Shown here: positions 24,700 through 33,817 of the stretch, one piece after another
How the letters are laid out: each line of letters opens with the position of its first letter
How positions within the stretch are numbered: position 1 is the stretch's first letter
From: Loktanella sp.
Lineage (GTDB): Bacteria; Pseudomonadota; Alphaproteobacteria; Rhodobacterales; Rhodobacteraceae
Direction: 5' to 3'
NCBI GenBank assembly: GCA_024686085.1
Contig: JAIBDT010000007.1
Coordinates: 1 to 64,000 of the forward strand
Length of the DNA stretch: 64,000 nt
Made by a program: the position numbers and the translations under genes
Notes under the pieces: model-generated
What the model was told of the DNA's origin: nothing
Database searches by the model: none
What the model saw: the letters and a program-made list of their open reading frames with translations, nothing else

Positions 24700-25380
24700 A
24701 TGACCGTTGATCCCCCCATTCGCGACGCTGCCACGATGATTGTCCTGCGGGACCGTCAGACAAAGCCGTCTGTCTTGATGGGGCAGCGCGGCAAGTCCGC
24801 TGCGTTCATGCCAGGAAAGTTTGTGTTCCCCGGCGGTGCCGTTGACCCCAATGACGCTGCGGTCCCAACCCGCCCGATGGCTGAAATATGCCAGACCCGT
24901 CTTGCGGACAGGTCCGCAATTTCCCCCCAAGCGATTGCGACAGCCGCAATTCGGGAATTGTTCGAAGAAACGGGTCAGGTCTTGGGCCATCCTGCCCCTT
25001 GGTCCGCGCCCCCCCAAGGCTGGCGCGGGTTTGCTGCTACGGGTCACATCCCCAATTCTGCCGCCTTGCAGTTTTTCTTTCGGGCCGTCACGCCTGCCGG
25101 ATCGCCGCGCCGTTTTGATGCGCGGTTCTTGTTGACGGATGCTGCTGATTTAGTCACGGATCCCGATGATTTTTCAGGTGCCGAAGACGAGTTGTCACAT
25201 TTGCAATGGGTCCCGCTGGCACAAGCCCGCGAGTTTGATTTGCCTTTCATCACTCAAGTCGTCTTGGCGGAATTGAAAGCCCATCTGCCCCATGCAGGCC
25301 CGCCCGAAAGCGTGCCGTTTTTCGCCAATGATGACGAGCGCCTTTTGGTGCATCGTTTGGGCGGCGCGAGCCCGCTTTAG
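24700..25380 (+). CDS. NUDIX hydrolase (NUDT19/YfcD-like)
   Basis: The 226-aa protein contains a Nudix-like signature split around GGAVDPND and AAIRELFEETGQVLG, with the REx2EE core. The longer spacing and N-terminal LMGQRGKSAAFMPGKFVFPGG segment resemble the CoA-diphosphatase-like NUDT8/19 group. It hydrolyses a nucleoside diphosphate-X; the substrate is not predictable. It forms an operon with the DUF983 gene and ends 4 bp into the convergent transporter gene. Confidence 0.87.
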   Translation: MTVDPPIRDAATMIVLRDRQTKPSVLMGQRGKSAAFMPGKFVFPGGAVDPNDAAVPTRPMAEICQTRLADRSAISPQAIATAAIRELFEETGQVLGHPAPWSAPPQGWRGFAATGHIPNSAALQFFFRAVTPAGSPRRFDARFLLTDAADLVTDPDDFSGAEDELSHLQWVPLAQAREFDLPFITQVVLAELKAHLPHAGPPESVPFFANDDERLLVHRLGGASPL

Positions 25381-26279
25381 ATCACAAGCACCAGCAAAAC
25401 GATGCTGCCTGTGAGCAATAAAAGCCCCTGCCATTCGCGCCGGCTGATCTTTTCACCGAACACAAAGGCGCCGACTATGACCGAGAAGAGCAACTCGATT
25501 TGCCCTAGTGCGTTGACGTAAGCCACTGTTTGCAATGTGAAAGCTGTGAACCAGCACAATGAGCCTGCCATAGAGCTAAGCCCGACGAGCGAGGCAATGC
25601 GCCATGCTTGCAAGACCCGCGTGATCTCGCCCCGTTCCCGCCAGATCAGCCAGACCATCATGATCGTGGTTTGAAAGGCGGTCACAAAGGCCAGTGTCAC
25701 GATCGCGCGGTACAGCACGTCACCGTTTTCCAGTGATAATGACGCCCCCCGATACCCGTTGCCCGAGAAACCGAAGGCAAGCCCTGACATCAGCCCAAGC
25801 GCTGTGCCCTTGTTCCAGATGCGCTGATGGAAACGCCCTGCGATGGCTGGCACGTCTGACAAAAGCAGAACCCCGAACAGCCCCAATAGGATCGCGCCAA
25901 GCCCCGCCATACTGATCACATCGCCCAAAATCAGGAACCCGATTAGCGCACTGAGCAGGACTTCGGTCTTTTTGAAGGTGATCCCAACCGCAAAGTTGCG
26001 ATGCGCAAAGAGGGCGACAACGCAGGCGGTGCCAATGATTTGGGATGTTCCACCCAACGCCGCGTAACCCCAGAAAGCGGTGGGGATTTGCGGTGTCCCT
26101 TGCCCGCTGGCCACAGCGTAGATCACCGCGCAGATTGCCACCAAGGGGGCCGAGTAAACGAACCGTGCAAACGTCGCCCCAGCCGTTGAGAGCTGCGTCG
26201 ACTTGAGCTGTTTTTGCAGCATAAAGCGGACGGTTTGCGCCAATGCCGCGCCAATTGTGATGGGAATCCAGAGGTCCAT
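25377..26279 (-). CDS. EamA/DMT family transporter
   Basis: The 300-aa protein has ten predicted hydrophobic segments arranged as two EamA-like halves; the second ends with a segment near FSVIVGAFVFGEKISRREWQG. Drug/metabolite transporters of this type export amino acids or small metabolites. The substrate is unknown. The start at 26279 opens directly into the first helix (MDLWIPITIGAALAQTV). Confidence 0.85.
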   Translation of the reverse strand: MDLWIPITIGAALAQTVRFMLQKQLKSTQLSTAGATFARFVYSAPLVAICAVIYAVASGQGTPQIPTAFWGYAALGGTSQIIGTACVVALFAHRNFAVGITFKKTEVLLSALIGFLILGDVISMAGLGAILLGLFGVLLLSDVPAIAGRFHQRIWNKGTALGLMSGLAFGFSGNGYRGASLSLENGDVLYRAIVTLAFVTAFQTTIMMVWLIWRERGEITRVLQAWRIASLVGLSSMAGSLCWFTAFTLQTVAYVNALGQIELLFSVIVGAFVFGEKISRREWQGLLLLTGSIVLLVLVI

Positions 26280-26298
26280 AAGGCTCTATGGCTTGCGG

Positions 26299-27168
26299 TC
26301 AGCGTTTTTGCCAGAGCGGATGTGCCACGGAATCTTTGCCCCGCCATGCGTATCGCCGCAGAACCTGCCAGTAAGATGTATAGTGGTAGCCCGCGTTGCG
26401 TTGCAGGTATTTGGCCTTATTGGCCGCATAAAGTCGCGGCAATAGATACCATGCGACCCGTGGATGGACGTGATGCACAACGTGTAGGTTATTGTTCAAA
26501 AAGAGCAATCCAAACAGACCTCCACTTTCGACAATGGCGGTACGTTCGCGGCAAGGCCCTGCGGCTTGGTGTTCCAGAAAGGTGCGTAGTTTCAGCAGGG
26601 ACAGCCCGACATAGATACCAAATGCGTAGGTCCAATAACTGGTAGGCGATAGCCAAATCACCCAGATAACCAGCGCCGCTGACGGGATGTGGCCAAGCCA
26701 TTGGATCGCTGTACGCGGGGTGATGGTGCAGGCCTCGGTGTGCAAAAAGCTAACCAGACCAATGATCGGCCCAAGGATCAGCCGTCCGATCAGCGTGTTG
26801 TTTGCAATCAGGATTTTTTGCCACCAGCCCGACAATTGCGCCCAGATGTCTGGATCGAGGTAATTTGTTTCGGGGTCCTCGTAGGGGTCCGTCAAATGCG
26901 GGTCATAGTGATGCGCGAGGTGCGTATCTTTGAACCGCGCGTAGGGGATCAAAATGTTCAGGCTGGGCCAAACCAGTGCCGCGTTGAGGGTCGCGTTGCG
27001 AAACGGGTGTCCGTGCAAGGCTTCGTGTTGAAGCGATGAATGCAGCGTGATGACTGGCCCAAGCAAGGCAAGCGTGACCCATTTTGGCGCGAAAAACAGC
27101 AAAGCCCCCCAAGCGGCGTAGCACGCGATGATCAATGCAAGTGTCGGAATGTCGGTCTGTTTTGCCAT
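26299..27168 (-). CDS. Membrane fatty acid desaturase
   Basis: The 289-aa integral membrane di-iron enzyme has the three His clusters: QHEALHGH, HLAHHYD and HVVHHVH. It introduces a double bond into acyl chains or hydroxylates a related lipid substrate. It has four hydrophobic helices. The start MAKQTDIPTLAL was chosen; the track start 11 codons upstream lies in the promoter region shared with the divergent XRE regulator. Confidence 0.88.
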   Translation of the reverse strand: MAKQTDIPTLALIIACYAAWGALLFFAPKWVTLALLGPVITLHSSLQHEALHGHPFRNATLNAALVWPSLNILIPYARFKDTHLAHHYDPHLTDPYEDPETNYLDPDIWAQLSGWWQKILIANNTLIGRLILGPIIGLVSFLHTEACTITPRTAIQWLGHIPSAALVIWVIWLSPTSYWTYAFGIYVGLSLLKLRTFLEHQAAGPCRERTAIVESGGLFGLLFLNNNLHVVHHVHPRVAWYLLPRLYAANKAKYLQRNAGYHYTSYWQVLRRYAWRGKDSVAHPLWQKR

Positions 27169-27225
27169 CCTGTTGTGATCGCAGCAGGTGGCTCGTTGCA
27201 CAATTCCTTCAATAGTTCACAAAAC

Positions 27226-27243
27226 GATAAATATGTGATAAAT
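27226..27243. promoter_or_regulatory. GATAAAT direct repeat, candidate XRE operator
   Basis: GATAAAT occurs at 27226-27232 and 27237-27243, 11 bp apart (one helical turn), in the divergent desaturase/XRE promoter. Such phasing is typical of a regulator binding site. No experimental motif is known to me for this regulator. Confidence 0.3.
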
Positions 27244-27253
27244 GTCCCCATAT

Positions 27254-28111
27254 ATGACAAGCGTAGACAAGAGAGACCGCGCCGCCCTGTTCCGTGACCG
27301 ATTGGCCGCTGCAATTACGCTTGCCGGATCAAACCAAAGTAAGCTTGCACGGGATACTGGCGTGGACAGATCGACACTATCGCAGCTTTTGCGTGACGAA
27401 GGGGCGCGGTTACCAAACGCGCAATTGGTAGCCGCCTGTGCTTCGGCGTTAGGTGTCAGTGCCGATTGGTTGCTAGGGTTGTCGGATTTGCCGCAACAGG
27501 CCGCCGATTTGGTTGCCGCTGCCATGACGATGACCCAAGCGCCGCGCGCTTTGATCGACGAGCATATCTTTACGTGGCACAAAGAGGCCGAGGGCTACAA
27601 AATCAGGCATGTGCCTGCGGGCCTGCCCGATATGGTCAAAACAGATGCGATGTTGCGCTGGGAATACGCGCCATCACTGGGCAAAACCACCGAGCAGGCG
27701 ATTGGCGCCAGTAAGGACCGTTTGGCGTGGATGCAAACCGCGCGGTCAGATTACGAGATCGCTTTTTCCATGTGTGAGCTTAGCAGTTTTGCCAAGGCAG
27801 AAGGCTATTACACGGGCCTACCGCGAGATATCAGATTGGACCAATTGCACCGTATTCGCGATTTGCACGATCAGATGTATCCGTCGATGCGTATTTATCT
27901 CTATGATCAGCGCCAGCTATTTTCTGCCCCTGTCACGGTGTTTGGTCCCTTGTTGGCCGTGATCTATTTGGGGCAAAACTATCTCGTGTTCCGCGACCGC
28001 GACCGCGTGGCAGCCCTGACCAACCATTTTGACGGGCTGGTCCGATCCGCCACCATTTCGCCGCGTGATATGACCGCGCATGTGGATGGACTGATTGTGG
28101 GAATTTCCTAG
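27254..28111 (+). CDS. XRE family transcriptional regulator
   Basis: The 285-aa protein has an N-terminal lambda-repressor-like helix-turn-helix (about residues 14-70, SKLARDTGVDRSTLSQLLRDEG). A long C-terminal domain of unknown type follows, including a segment near TWHKEAEGYKIRHVPAGLPD. It is divergent from the desaturase gene, which it may control, and converges on the SDR gene with a 4-bp overlap. Two ATGs are available (27242, 27254); the second leaves the GATAAAT repeat outside the gene. Confidence 0.8.
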   Translation: MTSVDKRDRAALFRDRLAAAITLAGSNQSKLARDTGVDRSTLSQLLRDEGARLPNAQLVAACASALGVSADWLLGLSDLPQQAADLVAAAMTMTQAPRALIDEHIFTWHKEAEGYKIRHVPAGLPDMVKTDAMLRWEYAPSLGKTTEQAIGASKDRLAWMQTARSDYEIAFSMCELSSFAKAEGYYTGLPRDIRLDQLHRIRDLHDQMYPSMRIYLYDQRQLFSAPVTVFGPLLAVIYLGQNYLVFRDRDRVAALTNHFDGLVRSATISPRDMTAHVDGLIVGIS

Positions 28112-28863
28112 ACCTTTGGGTCGGGGTTTTCGGTGTGTCCATCCACGCCGATCACTTGCCCAGACACCATGCGAGACGCCGCTGTTCCTAGAAAAACTGC
28201 CATGTTTGCAACGTCTTGCGCGGTAACAAAGCTGCGCATGGATGTCCCGCTGGCGTATCCGTCATAGACCTGATCCCGGGTCATGCCTTTGGCTGCGGCT
28301 TCGCGTGCAAGCACCCCTTCCATACGGGGTCCTTCAACGGCGCCGGGGCAGATAGCGTTGGCGCGGATCCCGAAGGGTCCAAGTTCCATCGCCACAGTTT
28401 TCATCAATCCAATGATCGCCCACTTTGCCGCCGCATAGGGTGCACGGTTGGGGTAGCCGTAGATCCCTGCGGTGGATGAGGTAAATACAATCGCCCCGCG
28501 TCCTGCAGATTTCATCAGTGGGGCTGCGTATTTGGACGCCAAGAACGCCCCTTCGAGGTTCACAGAGACGCAGCGTTGCCAGTCGGACAAGGCCACGTCT
28601 TCAACCAAGGCCGTTGGTCCTGCGATCCCTGCGTTTGCGCAAAGCACATCCAGTCCGCCTGCCTCGCCGATACGGTCAAAAAGCGCCGCGACGCCTGCCT
28701 CGTTGGATGCATCAAGGCAGGTTGTGGTCCAAGTGGCGGGCGCGGATGACAGCGCATCTGCGTCAACATCGGTGACCCAAACGTCAAAACCTGCCGCGTC
28801 GAACCCTTCGGCCACGGCACGCCCGATGCCTGCCCCACCTGCGGTAATCAGAACGCGGGTCAT
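28108..28863 (-). CDS. Short-chain dehydrogenase/reductase
   Basis: The 251-aa classical SDR has the cofactor motif TAGGAGIGRAVAEG, the NAG motif (CANAGIAG), catalytic Ser (FTSSTAG) and YxxxK (YAAAK). The acidic residue after strand 2 (WVTDVDAD) indicates NAD+ preference. It is the last gene of the carnitine operon and overlaps the carnitine dehydrogenase stop by 4 bp, so it probably acts on a carnitine-related alcohol. The exact substrate is unknown. Confidence 0.88.
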   Translation of the reverse strand: MTRVLITAGGAGIGRAVAEGFDAAGFDVWVTDVDADALSSAPATWTTTCLDASNEAGVAALFDRIGEAGGLDVLCANAGIAGPTALVEDVALSDWQRCVSVNLEGAFLASKYAAPLMKSAGRGAIVFTSSTAGIYGYPNRAPYAAAKWAIIGLMKTVAMELGPFGIRANAICPGAVEGPRMEGVLAREAAAKGMTRDQVYDGYASGTSMRSFVTAQDVANMAVFLGTAASRMVSGQVIGVDGHTENPDPKV

Positions 28864-30314
28864 TTCACACCGATGGCTTTGCCAGCACCCGCAGGCGTTG
28901 GCAGGGCCGCATGAGCGTCCGCGAGGATCGCCAGCGCTGTCGCGATTTGCGTGGCGGGTTCGGATGCTTTGCGGGTCTCAAGGCTGACGTGGATCAGCAT
29001 GTGTTCGCCTGTGGCCAGCTCGCGGGCGCCTTCATACATCGTGTGGAAAAGATGCATTTTCTTGCCCTCACCCATCAAAACCTGTGTCTCAATATGTATT
29101 TTTGACCCTGCGTGGACTTCGTCGAGGTGCCGGATGTGAGTTTCAGCCGTGAAGTAGCTGCCGCCGCTTGCGATGTAATCCGCGTCACATCCGACGATTT
29201 CCATCAGCCTGTCCGTTGCGTCGCCGAAGGCCTGTAGGTAGCGGGCCTCGTTCATGTGTCCATTGTAGTCAGTCCAGTCGAGAGGCACAGCGCGGCGCAC
29301 TGTCACGACACGCGCGGATGGATCGGTTGGCATCTCGACAGGATCGCCGATGCGCTTGTCCTGCGCATTTAACAAGGCCCCTGCCCCGAAGTCCTGCGCC
29401 TTGAGCCCGCGCAGGATGGTGACAAGGTTATTGTCGCGTGCCCGTTCGAGTTCTCGGATAGTCATGTGCCCTGATTGCGCGTCGGATTGATCTGCGACTT
29501 GGTCGATCAGCTCGTCTGTGAGTTCAGGAACGTCCATCAATTTGGTCCACGGCCATGACAGGCAGGGCCCGAATTGTTCGATAAAGTGCCGCATGCCCGC
29601 CTCGCCGCCTGCAATACGGTAGGTTTCGAACAGCCCCATTTGCGCCCAGCGCAACCCGAACCCGTAGCGGATTGCGTTGTCGATTTCTTCGGTGGTGGCG
29701 ATGCCGTCTTTGATCAGCCACAGCGCCTCGCGCCAGACGGCCTCGAGGAACCGGTCGGCGATATGGGCGTCGATTTCGGCGCGCACGTGCAGCGGGAACA
29801 TGCCAATTTCGGTCAGGATGTCTTTTGCCCGTGCGATCATTTCAGGCGCATTCGCATCCGTTGGCACAAGTTCGATCAGCGGCAAAAGGTAGACCGGATT
29901 GAACGGATGTGTGACGACGATTTGCTCGGGACGTGTCGCACAGACCTGCAATTCAGAAGGCTTAAAGCCGCTGGTGGAAGACCCGATAATGGCGTCCGCA
30001 GAGCAGTGTACTTGCAGGGTTTGGTAGACTTTGCGCTTCAACTCTAGCCGCTCTGGCACGCTTTCTTGAATCCACGTCACACCCGCAACAGCCTCAGACA
30101 TGGTCTCGTGAAAGCTTAAGACGCCCTCGTCCGGCAGGGCCACATCAGACAATCCGGGAAGTGATCTGCGTGCGTTATCAATGACTTCGCCGATTTTGCG
30201 TTGCGCTTCGGGGTCGGGGTCAAAGACCCGAACATCCCAGCCCATCAATAAGAACCGTGCTGCCCAGCCACCACCAATGACCCCGCCGCCGATAATGGCT
30301 GCCGATTTGCCCAT
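28860..30314 (-). CDS. L-carnitine 3-dehydrogenase fused to betainyl-CoA thioesterase
   Basis: Residues 1-315 are a 3-hydroxyacyl-CoA-dehydrogenase-like NAD+ enzyme (GGGVIGGGWAARF; THPFNPVYLLPLIE). Residues about 335-470 are a hot-dog thioesterase (DWTDYNGHMNEARYLQAFG). This fusion is known for carnitine catabolism: L-carnitine is oxidised to 3-dehydrocarnitine, and after cleavage by a BKACE enzyme the betainyl-CoA is hydrolysed to glycine betaine. The BKACE gene is in the same operon (31175-32089), supporting the call. No common gene symbol is assigned because lcdH/cdhA usage varies. Confidence 0.92.
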   Translation of the reverse strand: MGKSAAIIGGGVIGGGWAARFLLMGWDVRVFDPDPEAQRKIGEVIDNARRSLPGLSDVALPDEGVLSFHETMSEAVAGVTWIQESVPERLELKRKVYQTLQVHCSADAIIGSSTSGFKPSELQVCATRPEQIVVTHPFNPVYLLPLIELVPTDANAPEMIARAKDILTEIGMFPLHVRAEIDAHIADRFLEAVWREALWLIKDGIATTEEIDNAIRYGFGLRWAQMGLFETYRIAGGEAGMRHFIEQFGPCLSWPWTKLMDVPELTDELIDQVADQSDAQSGHMTIRELERARDNNLVTILRGLKAQDFGAGALLNAQDKRIGDPVEMPTDPSARVVTVRRAVPLDWTDYNGHMNEARYLQAFGDATDRLMEIVGCDADYIASGGSYFTAETHIRHLDEVHAGSKIHIETQVLMGEGKKMHLFHTMYEGARELATGEHMLIHVSLETRKASEPATQIATALAILADAHAALPTPAGAGKAIGVK

Positions 30315-30339
30315 CGTAATTCCCCTAGTTCATGTTGTG

Positions 30340-30636
30340 TTACGCGTCAGGCGCCGCTGCTGCGGGTTTGTTCTGCGTTGGATGTTGAAATTCATCCGCA
30401 GGCACAGGTGCGCGGATCACGTTTGGATCGCAAGCTGTCATCGGGCTGCCTGCATCGCGGATAATCAACCCGCCTTTTGCGCGGCACTGTTCGAACGTCA
30501 TCGACGATCCGATCACCAGAAATTCGCGGAACGAACTACTGCCAGCGCTGGAGGCGCCCCCAATTGATGCTGATTGCATCGCGGTTTCATCACAGGCTGC
30601 CAACGCCAACACACACCCAAAAACGACTCGCTTCAT
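30340..30636 (-). CDS. Small lipoprotein of the carnitine operon
   Basis: This 98-aa protein has a lipobox LAAC (Cys near residue 15), a Ser/Gly/Ala-rich stretch and a C-terminal Pro/Ala-rich tail (TQNKPAAAAPDA). No family is recognised. Its start overlaps the lipocalin stop by 4 bp and the carnitine dehydrogenase gene follows after 25 bp. It is likely inner- or outer-membrane anchored; the +2 residue is Asp (CDE), which in enterobacteria favours inner-membrane retention. Confidence 0.7.
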   Translation of the reverse strand: MKRVVFGCVLALAACDETAMQSASIGGASSAGSSSFREFLVIGSSMTFEQCRAKGGLIIRDAGSPMTACDPNVIRAPVPADEFQHPTQNKPAAAAPDA

Positions 30637-31178
30637 TGCGGCACCTCCATTAATTTGGACAGATCATAGCCGTTAAAGTCCAGAACTTCACGTGCTGCGT
30701 TCAATCTATCGCGTGGAATCTGTGGATCGCGGTTCAAAATCCACCCCGAGCGCCCGTTTGGCGCACCAACAACCGCAGTTCTGTATCCTTCATCGACCCA
30801 AAGCACCCAATAGTCGGATGCTCCGAATGGCACGGATGGAAAGCTGACCTTAAGCCGGCCTGGCCCTACGATTTCGGCGCTGCCTTTGATCTCGGATTTA
30901 GTTGATCCATCGGGGTTCCGGCATGTGTTAAACACCGAAATGTTCCCGTCGCCTTGCATCGCATATTCTGCGGTGACTTTCACGCAGCCGACTTCGAACG
31001 GCACGGGGTAGCGTGCCACTTCATACCATGTCCCAAGGTAGCGGGCTGGGTCGAACACTGCTTTTGACGCGATTGGCACGGATGTGTCGCGGTAAACTTC
31101 GAACAACCCGCCGACCTTTTCGTTTGGCAAAGGCGTGCCGCAGGCAGCAAGCAGCAAGAGCCCGACAAGCGCCCTCAT
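30633..31178 (-). CDS. Bacterial lipocalin (Blc-like) lipoprotein
   Basis: The 181-aa protein has lipobox LLAAC at the N-terminus and the lipocalin GxW motif (YLGTWYEVARYPVPFE). It also has the conserved WILNRDPQIPRD C-terminal segment. Blc-type lipocalins bind lysophospholipids or fatty acids at the outer membrane. Its position inside a carnitine operon, with 4-bp overlaps on both sides, suggests a role with acylated or membrane-derived substrates such as acylcarnitines (inference). Confidence 0.88.
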   Translation of the reverse strand: MRALVGLLLLAACGTPLPNEKVGGLFEVYRDTSVPIASKAVFDPARYLGTWYEVARYPVPFEVGCVKVTAEYAMQGDGNISVFNTCRNPDGSTKSEIKGSAEIVGPGRLKVSFPSVPFGASDYWVLWVDEGYRTAVVGAPNGRSGWILNRDPQIPRDRLNAAREVLDFNGYDLSKLMEVPQ

Positions 31179-32089
31179 GTCGCGACCGGCGCACGTTTGG
31201 TCAGACCCAGCTTTTCGCGGACCTCTGCAGGTGTGATGATCCGCGCCCCAAGGTTTTCCACGATGTTTGCCGCCCTTTCTACAAGCTGCGCGTTCGTGGC
31301 CAAGACCCCCCGATCCAGCATCAAGTTGTCCTCTAACCCGACCCGCACGTTGCCCCCTGCCAGCACGGATGCGGCCACATAAGGCATTTGCGACCGGCCC
31401 AGACCGAAGGCGCTGAACGTCCAGTCGTCGGGCACGTTATTGACCATTGCCATGAACGTGTTGAGATCATCAGGCGCGCCCCAAGGCACGCCCATGCACA
31501 GTTGCACAAGTGCGTTTTTCTCAAGCACGCCGTCTTTGACCAGTTGTTTTGCATACCAAAGGTGGCCTGTGTCAAAGGCTTCGATCTCGGGTTTGACGCC
31601 CAGCGCCGTCATCATTGCCCCCATCGCGGTCAGCATGCCCGGCGTGTTGGTCATGACATAATCAGCTTCGGCGAAATTCATCGTCCCGCAATCAAGCGTG
31701 CAGATTTCGGGCAAGCATTCGGCGATATGGGCGACCCGTTCGGTGGCCCCCGCCATGTCGGTGCCAGCCGCTGTTGGAAAAGGTGCCTCGGACGAACCAA
31801 AGATAATATCGCCGCCCATGCCCGCCGTCAGGTTCAGCACGACGTCCACCTCGGCGTCGCGTACCCGATCAGTCAGTTCGCGGTAGAGCGCCAAATCACG
31901 TGATGGTGCACCTGTTTCGGGGTCGCGCACGTGGCAATGCACTACGGCTGCCCCTGCTTTTGCTGCGTCAATCGCGCTATCGGCGATCTGTTTGGGCGAG
32001 CGCGGCACGTGGGGGCTGCGGTCTTGGGTGCTACCTGAACCGGTTACCGCACAGGTGATGAAAACCTCACGGTTCATTTCTAATGGCAT
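31175..32089 (-). CDS. BKACE (DUF849) enzyme, probable 3-dehydrocarnitine cleavage
   Basis: The 304-aa beta-keto acid cleavage enzyme has the zinc-binding HxH (VVHCHVRDPETG), a Glu ligand region (VRVGLEDN) and the usual TIM-barrel length. With a carnitine dehydrogenase-thioesterase in the same operon, the likely reaction is 3-dehydrocarnitine plus acetyl-CoA giving betainyl-CoA plus acetoacetate. ATG 32089 has an excellent ribosome binding site (AAGGGGGACGAC); the track start 53 codons earlier overlaps the divergent promoter. It is the first gene of the operon. Confidence 0.9.
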   Translation of the reverse strand: MPLEMNREVFITCAVTGSGSTQDRSPHVPRSPKQIADSAIDAAKAGAAVVHCHVRDPETGAPSRDLALYRELTDRVRDAEVDVVLNLTAGMGGDIIFGSSEAPFPTAAGTDMAGATERVAHIAECLPEICTLDCGTMNFAEADYVMTNTPGMLTAMGAMMTALGVKPEIEAFDTGHLWYAKQLVKDGVLEKNALVQLCMGVPWGAPDDLNTFMAMVNNVPDDWTFSAFGLGRSQMPYVAASVLAGGNVRVGLEDNLMLDRGVLATNAQLVERAANIVENLGARIITPAEVREKLGLTKRAPVAT

Positions 32090-32207
32090 GTCGTCCCCCT
32101 TATGTGTTGGGGTGAGGTTGTGCGATTCCCTGCGTGGTGGCAAGAACCGCCAGCGACATCTTTGTGATAAATCGTGCATCTTAAGACCCAAGCCAAGGAC
32201 CGACCAA

Positions 32208-32654
32208 ATGCGTGTAACCCCTGCACAGCCCACAGATTTGCCGCGCATTCATGAGATGATCACGGCCCTATCCGCATTTCACGGCGATATCGCGACGGTG
32301 ACATTGCCCCAGTTGGAACAGGCTTTGTTCACCTCTGGCCTATCGACTGCCTTGCTTGCTTATGACGCTGATCTGGTGGTCGGGTATGCGGGGCTGAACT
32401 TTACGATTGCCCTGCACACGGGCGCGCCGCGCATTGATATTCATCATCTTTATGTCGACAAAGACCATCGCACCAAAGGTGTTGGCCGCGCGCTGATTTC
32501 AGCCGCCAGCGCAATTGCCCGCGAAAAAGGGGCGCAGGGAATGACGATTGGCACCGATCCAAAGAACCGATCCGCCCAAGCCGCCTATCGCGCGATGGGC
32601 CTGCACGAGATCACTGATGCAGGCCCAAGGTTTTGGATACCCGTTGATCAGTAG
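32208..32654 (+). CDS. GNAT family N-acetyltransferase
   Basis: The 148-aa protein has the GNAT fold: an HLYVDKDHRTKGVGRALI motif A with the acetyl-CoA-binding R/Q-x-x-G-x-G/A loop near residue 85 and an SAQAAYRAMG motif B. The substrate is unknown. ATG 32208 follows CAAGGACCGACCAA; the track start is 72 codons upstream, inside the BKACE gene. It is divergent from the carnitine operon. The stop overlaps the aldo/keto reductase stop by 7 bp. Confidence 0.87.
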   Translation: MRVTPAQPTDLPRIHEMITALSAFHGDIATVTLPQLEQALFTSGLSTALLAYDADLVVGYAGLNFTIALHTGAPRIDIHHLYVDKDHRTKGVGRALISAASAIAREKGAQGMTIGTDPKNRSAQAAYRAMGLHEITDAGPRFWIPVDQ

Positions 32655-33691
32655 GGCATCGGGTTGGCGCGGTGCAGCGCGTCGATTTCGCTGATCAAGT
32701 CGGCAGAAAGCGTCACGTCTTTGCCTGCCAGAATATGTGCAAGCTGATCAGATGTTGTCGCCCCAAAGATCGCCGAGACCGCAAACGGCCGCGTGTGCTG
32801 CCACGCAAGCGCCATGTGCACAGGGTCAATGCCGTGTTTGGCGGCAAGGTCTACATAGCTTTGCGCGATGGGCAAGGTGCGCGGGGTCATACGACCGCCG
32901 AGTTCTGGTCCGATCGACATGCGGCTGCCTGCTGGCACCGCCCCGCCGTTGTATTTTCCCGTCAAAAGCCCACAGGCCAATGGCGAGAAAGCCAAAAGCG
33001 TCACGTCCTCGTTCACTGCCATTTCAGCCATGTCGGTATCATAGAGGCGGCACATTAAAGAGTATTCGTTTTGCACCGACGCCATGCGCGGCAGCCCTGC
33101 GGCCTCGGCGCAATCGATCCATTTTGTCATGCCCCATGTGCTTTCATTGGACATCCCAATGGCGCGAATTTTGCCTGCCTTGACGGCTGCATCGAGCGCG
33201 CCCAGAACGTCCATCATATGATCAAGCGTTTGCTGGCGGTCTTGCTGCGACGGATCAAACGTCCAGTTTTGCCGGAACATATAAGACCCGCGCATCGGCC
33301 AGTGCATTTGGTAAAGGTCGATCACATCTGTTTGCAGGCGCGCAAGCGAGGTTTCAATCGCCGCCGTGATGACCTTGCCATCATAGCCTTGCCCGTCACG
33401 CACCCAACCCGGGTTGTCGCCTGACACTTTGGTCGCGATTACCACCTCGTCGCGTCGCCCGTTTGCGGCCAGCCAGTTGCCGATAATTTTCTCGGAAAGG
33501 CCCACAGTTTCAGCACGGATCGGGTTGACTGGATACATTTCGGCGGTGTCGATAAAGTTCAGCCCCGCATCAAGCGACATGTCGATTTGCCGGTGCGCGT
33601 CGTCCTGCGGTGTTTGGTTACCAAACGTCATTGTGCCAAGGCACAGGTCGGTGATGTCGATATCGGTACGGCCGAGTTTGATCGTTTTCAT
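32648..33691 (-). CDS. Aldo/keto reductase
   Basis: The 347-aa (beta/alpha)8 barrel NADPH-dependent oxidoreductase has its tetrad Asp-Tyr-Lys-His in FIDTAEMYP, ATKVSG and YQMHWP. It resembles the Tas/YajO-type aldo/keto reductases. The physiological carbonyl is unknown. ATG 33691 is preceded by AAGGGACTCGAC; the track start 60 codons earlier would overlap the divergent MFS promoter. Confidence 0.9.
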   Translation of the reverse strand: MKTIKLGRTDIDITDLCLGTMTFGNQTPQDDAHRQIDMSLDAGLNFIDTAEMYPVNPIRAETVGLSEKIIGNWLAANGRRDEVVIATKVSGDNPGWVRDGQGYDGKVITAAIETSLARLQTDVIDLYQMHWPMRGSYMFRQNWTFDPSQQDRQQTLDHMMDVLGALDAAVKAGKIRAIGMSNESTWGMTKWIDCAEAAGLPRMASVQNEYSLMCRLYDTDMAEMAVNEDVTLLAFSPLACGLLTGKYNGGAVPAGSRMSIGPELGGRMTPRTLPIAQSYVDLAAKHGIDPVHMALAWQHTRPFAVSAIFGATTSDQLAHILAGKDVTLSADLISEIDALHRANPMPY

Positions 33692-33817
33692 GTCGAGTCC
33701 CTTATCCAGATTTGCCAACAACCTAGCGACGTGCAACCTGATGGCAAGGTTCAAGAAGTTGCCGCCCGTGTCGTTTTGGGCATTGCAACGCCAAGCATCC
33801 CCGCGCAGGGTCAAAAA

